From: an uncultured Collinsella sp.
GTDB lineage: Bacteria > Actinomycetota > Coriobacteriia > Coriobacteriales > Coriobacteriaceae
DNA: 8,672 bases
Direction: 5' to 3'
Assembly: GCA_902493545.1 (NCBI GenBank)
Contig: CABUQI010000051.1
Span: 1-8,672 of the forward strand
The notes beneath the pieces were generated by a model that was not told where the DNA came from, did no database searches, and saw only the letters and a list, made by a program, of their open reading frames with translations. Position 1 is the first letter of the stretch, and each line of letters begins with the position of its first letter. Below, one piece after another: positions 6,149-8,672 of the stretch. A program made the position numbers and the translations under genes.

Positions 6149-8039
6149 GACCGCAGCCCAAGCACGCCCGGCCGACCTCAAGCGCACTGTGCGTCGCTTG
6201 CTCTCCTACATGGGGCATGCCAAGTTCTCGTTGCTCGCGGTGGGCGTGCTCGCCTCCGTCGCCGCCATCGCGAGCCTCGCCGGCACCTACATGGTGCGCC
6301 CCATCGTTAACGGTTTGGCCACGGGCGGGGAGGAACTGCTTGCCAAGCAGGTCATCCTGACGGCGATCGTCTACGCTGCGGGCGTGCTCTCGGCCCTGGG
6401 CTACTCGCAGATTATGGTGCGCGCGGCCCAACACGTGGTGTCCGATATTCGCCGCGACCTGTTCGCGCACATCCAGACGCTGCCGCTCAGTTATTTTGAC
6501 AGCACGCGCTCGGGCGACATCATGAGTTTTTTCACCAACGACGTCGACACCGTCTCCGAGGCGCTCAACAACAGCTTTGCCAACGTGATTCAGGCCGCCA
6601 TTCAGGTTGTGGGCACCACGGCTATGCTCATCATCCTTAACTGGCAGCTCACGATTATCACACTCGTGTGCGATGCGGCCATTGTGCTGTATGCGCGCTA
6701 CTCGGGCGCGCGCTCTAAGCGTTTCTTTGCTGCCCAGCAGGCATCGCTTGGCGACCTGGACGGATATATCGAAGAAATGGTCTCGGGCCAAAAGGTCATC
6801 AAGGTCTTTAACCGTGAGGCAGCGAATGTCGCCGGCTTCACCTGCCGCAACGACGAGCTTCGCCGCACCGGTACCGCCGCCGTGAGCTATGCCAACTCCA
6901 TGGTGCCCATGACCGTCGTGATTGGCTACGTCAACTATGCCATCGTCGCCGTGGCGGGCGGCATGCTCTGCATCAAGGGGCTCGCCGATGTGGGCGCACT
7001 TGCAAGCTACCTGGTCTTTGTGCGCCAGGCCGCCATGCCCATCAACCAGTTTACGCAGCTCGGCAACTTCTTGCTCAACGCGTTGGCCGGTGCCGAGCGC
7101 CTGTTTGCGGCTATGGACCTTGAGCCCGAGGTGGACGAGGGCTGCGTGGAGCTGGTGCAGACGGGCGATGCCGCGTGGGCGTGGAAAATTCCCGAGGGCC
7201 AGGGCGTGGGCGTCTACGGGCACCTGCATGACGTGGCAGCCGTTGATGAGTCGGGCCGCGCGGTGGCCGCCGACGGCACCGAGCTCGCGTGCGGCTTGGT
7301 CCCGCTTGCCGGCGACGTGCGCTTCCATGCCGTGGACTTTTCCTACGTGCCGGGCGCCCGCGTGCTCACGGACCTCAACCTGTTTGCCAAGCCGGGGCAA
7401 AAGATTGCGTTTGTGGGCTCCACGGGCGCCGGCAAGACGACCATTACCAACCTCATCAACCGCTTCTACGAGGTCGATGACGGCGAGATCACGTACGACG
7501 GCATCGACGTCAAGCACATTGCCAAGGCCAGCCTGCGCGGGTCGCTCGGCATTGTGCTGCAGGATACGCACCTGTTTAGCGGCACCATTGAGCAGAACAT
7601 CCGCTTTGGCAAGCTCGACGCGACCGACGAGGAGGTGCGCGCCGCTGCCGAGGCCGCCTGCGCCGACTCGTTTATCCGCCGCCTGCCGCGGGGCTACGAC
7701 ACACCGGTCACGGCCGACGGCGCCAACCTGTCGCAGGGTCAGCGTCAGCTGCTCGCCATCGCGCGCGTGGCCGTCGCCGATCCGCCGGTGCTCATCCTGG
7801 ACGAGGCCACGAGTTCCATCGACACGCGTACCGAAAAGCTCATCGAGCGCGGTATGGACCGCATCATGCGCGGTCGCACCACGTTTATGATCGCGCACCG
7901 CCTGTCCACTGTCCGCGACGCCGACGCCATCATGGTCCTCGAACACGGCCGCATCATCGAGCGCGGCACGCACGAAGAGCTGCTCGCCCAGCACGGCGAG
8001 TACTGGCAGCTGGCGCATGGCTTAAAAGAGCTGGATTAA
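6141..8039 (+). CDS. ABC exporter half-transporter, catalytically competent subunit of a heterodimer
   Basis: A 632-residue protein starting at ATG 6141 (MPKTAAQARP), with GGGGGTGAG just upstream inside the end of the previous gene; the frame stays open further upstream, but that part is out-of-frame sequence of the first subunit. A six-helix exporter domain (about residues 25-325) is followed by a nucleotide-binding domain with Walker A GSTGAGKT (Lys432), Q-loop Gln474, Walker B VLILDE (Asp554, Glu555) and switch His586 in MIAHR. The signature is LSQGQ (530-534) rather than LSGGQ. In a heterodimer, this deviant signature pairs with the defective Walker B of the partner to form the degenerate ATP site, while its Glu and His pair with the partner's VSGGQ to form the active one. 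An insert of about 60 residues (about 330-390, with AWAWKIPEG) separates the two domains. A strong terminator follows the stop. Confidence 0.93.
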   Translation: MPKTAAQARPADLKRTVRRLLSYMGHAKFSLLAVGVLASVAAIASLAGTYMVRPIVNGLATGGEELLAKQVILTAIVYAAGVLSALGYSQIMVRAAQHVVSDIRRDLFAHIQTLPLSYFDSTRSGDIMSFFTNDVDTVSEALNNSFANVIQAAIQVVGTTAMLIILNWQLTIITLVCDAAIVLYARYSGARSKRFFAAQQASLGDLDGYIEEMVSGQKVIKVFNREAANVAGFTCRNDELRRTGTAAVSYANSMVPMTVVIGYVNYAIVAVAGGMLCIKGLADVGALASYLVFVRQAAMPINQFTQLGNFLLNALAGAERLFAAMDLEPEVDEGCVELVQTGDAAWAWKIPEGQGVGVYGHLHDVAAVDESGRAVAADGTELACGLVPLAGDVRFHAVDFSYVPGARVLTDLNLFAKPGQKIAFVGSTGAGKTTITNLINRFYEVDDGEITYDGIDVKHIAKASLRGSLGIVLQDTHLFSGTIEQNIRFGKLDATDEEVRAAAEAACADSFIRRLPRGYDTPVTADGANLSQGQRQLLAIARVAVADPPVLILDEATSSIDTRTEKLIERGMDRIMRGRTTFMIAHRLSTVRDADAIMVLEHGRIIERGTHEELLAQHGEYWQLAHGLKELD

Positions 8040-8088
8040 CCCGTTCGAGCACGATGCTTTGATCCCTCCGTGCCCCTCACCTCGCCTC

Positions 8089-8155
8089 AAACCATCACAA
8101 CATTCGACGCTTTTTGCCAAAAACGGGAAAAGCATCGAATGTTGTGATGGTTTTT
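8089..8155 (+). terminator. Very long hairpin terminator of the ABC exporter operon
   Basis: Arms at 8092-8114 and 8128-8150 are complementary over 23 bp with a single C-A mismatch, and three flanking A-T pairs (8089-8091 with 8151-8153) can extend the stem. The loop is 13 nt (8115-8127), and TTTTT (8151-8155) follows at once. The position, 50 bp after the second ABC stop, fits an intrinsic terminator. The stem is roughly twice as long as usual, so it may also be an extragenic palindromic repeat or an RNA-processing element. Confidence 0.8.
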
Positions 8156-8184
8156 CTGCCACTCGACCGGGTGGAATCGCTTTC

Positions 8185-8204
8185 TTGCGCACGAAGGTGT
8201 GCGA
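8185..8204 (+). other. Small stem-loop in the leader of the right-edge gene
   Basis: TTGCGCAC (8185-8192) and GTGTGCGA (8197-8204) can pair as RNA over 8 bp, including G-U pairs, around a GAAG loop. It lies about 50 bp before the ribosome site of the next gene. It may be part of its leader or an operator; no clear promoter hexamers are visible beside it, and it may be incidental. Confidence 0.25.
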
Positions 8205-8254
8205 ACCCGTGAGCAGGGGAATAAGGTTGGTTATCCGACTCCATTGGAGGGCTC

Positions 8255-8672
8255 ATGGACCTGCCGATCGTCCTGTCCCATAAGACTGCCTGGCTGTACC
8301 ACAACGTGGCGCGCCCGTCCGAGCCGCTCTCGCGAGCAAGCAGCCTATACGATGAGGACTCGCTTGCTAACGAGGCGGAGCCGACCGCGAGCCTGCCCAA
8401 ACTGGGACTCGATGCCAAGGGGCTGAGGGCTTCAACGGCAGTTGGGATCGTTACCGACTATCTGGTTTCGCTCGGTATTCCACGAGAAGAGCTCGATCAT
8501 ATCGATACGCTCGTCAACTTCGATTTTGGGCGCTCGACGCCGGCTGGATTTAGGTGCCACGTGTTTGGAGCGCCGGTACCTCCAGGCCATCTTATCGAGG
8601 TGGCGGAGGGCCTTCTAGTGGTTGATGAGGCCATGTGCTTTGTCCAAGCGGGTTCGTGGATGAGTGAGCCCG
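8255..8672 (+). CDS. Hypothetical protein, N-terminal part (partial, runs off window)
   Basis: The start is ATG 8255 with GGAGG at 8246-8250; the frame stays open for 139 codons to the window edge. No signal peptide or membrane segment is visible. The N-terminus (PIVLSHKTAWLYHNVARP) and a later stretch (PPGHLIEVAEGLLVVDEAMC, then FVQAG) resemble hypothetical proteins common in Coriobacteriia that begin with an AbiEi-antitoxin-like layout and often end in a small endonuclease-like domain (DUF559/Vsr type). That resemblance is from memory and unverified, and the part that would carry a nuclease domain lies outside the window. Residues about 35-55 look like a variable, poorly ordered linker. It is probably transcribed on its own, since a strong terminator separates it from the ABC operon. 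Confidence 0.6.
   Translation, partial: MDLPIVLSHKTAWLYHNVARPSEPLSRASSLYDEDSLANEAEPTASLPKLGLDAKGLRASTAVGIVTDYLVSLGIPREELDHIDTLVNFDFGRSTPAGFRCHVFGAPVPPGHLIEVAEGLLVVDEAMCFVQAGSWMSEP

Noticed and set aside
5919..8018. 699-codon open frame on the minus strand antisense to the second ABC gene
   Set aside because: Low-complexity His/Arg/Gly-rich product, no family features, and the plus strand encodes all ABC motifs. An artefact of high GC.
1..8672. CRISPR array, tRNA, rRNA, riboswitch, insertion sequence or origin
   Set aside because: No regularly spaced repeats, no cloverleaf or rRNA-like stretch, no transposase or integrase, and no cluster of DnaA-box-like sites was seen on reading both strands.

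Overview
The window looks like chromosomal DNA from a GC-rich Gram-positive gut actinobacterium of the Coriobacteriia, most likely Collinsella or a close relative. This rests on GC-rich transport genes, GTG starts next to good Shine-Dalgarno sites, and a right-edge gene whose protein style I associate with Coriobacteriia. The genus is inferred from general resemblance; no database was searched.

Layout from left to right. (1) Positions 1-107 are the 3' end of a plus-strand gene, best read as NAD-dependent DNA ligase (ligA, C-terminal BRCT domain), followed by a 12-bp hairpin at 114-147. (2) Positions 143-1707, minus strand, hold a clearly AT-richer pair of overlapping genes: a protein with a twin-arginine signal that looks like a papain-fold (C39/C10-like) cysteine peptidase, then a small lipoprotein of unknown function. 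(3) Positions 1816-4059, minus strand, hold a MATE-family efflux pump followed by a MerR-family regulator. The regulator's effector domain is broken by a frameshift at a tandem 4-bp repeat; removing one copy restores a 279-residue protein. Upstream of the pump is a MerR-style promoter with a dyad between its -35 and -10 elements. (4) Positions 4319-8039, plus strand, hold two overlapping ABC-exporter half-transporter genes that form a textbook heterodimer: the first subunit lacks the catalytic Glu and switch His, and the second has them but carries a deviant signature motif. A strong promoter precedes the pair and a very long hairpin terminator follows it. (5) Positions 8255-8672 are the start of a plus-strand hypothetical gene that runs off the window.

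How the genes work together: the MATE pump and its MerR regulator form a probable autoregulated drug-export operon, transcribed divergently from the ABC exporter operon. The 259-bp region between them (4060-4318) carries both promoters and several short repeats that could be operators. The peptidase-lipoprotein pair is unrelated to export by sequence. Its composition suggests later acquisition, and it is the least explained part of the window. I see no mobile-element genes, CRISPR array, tRNA or rRNA.
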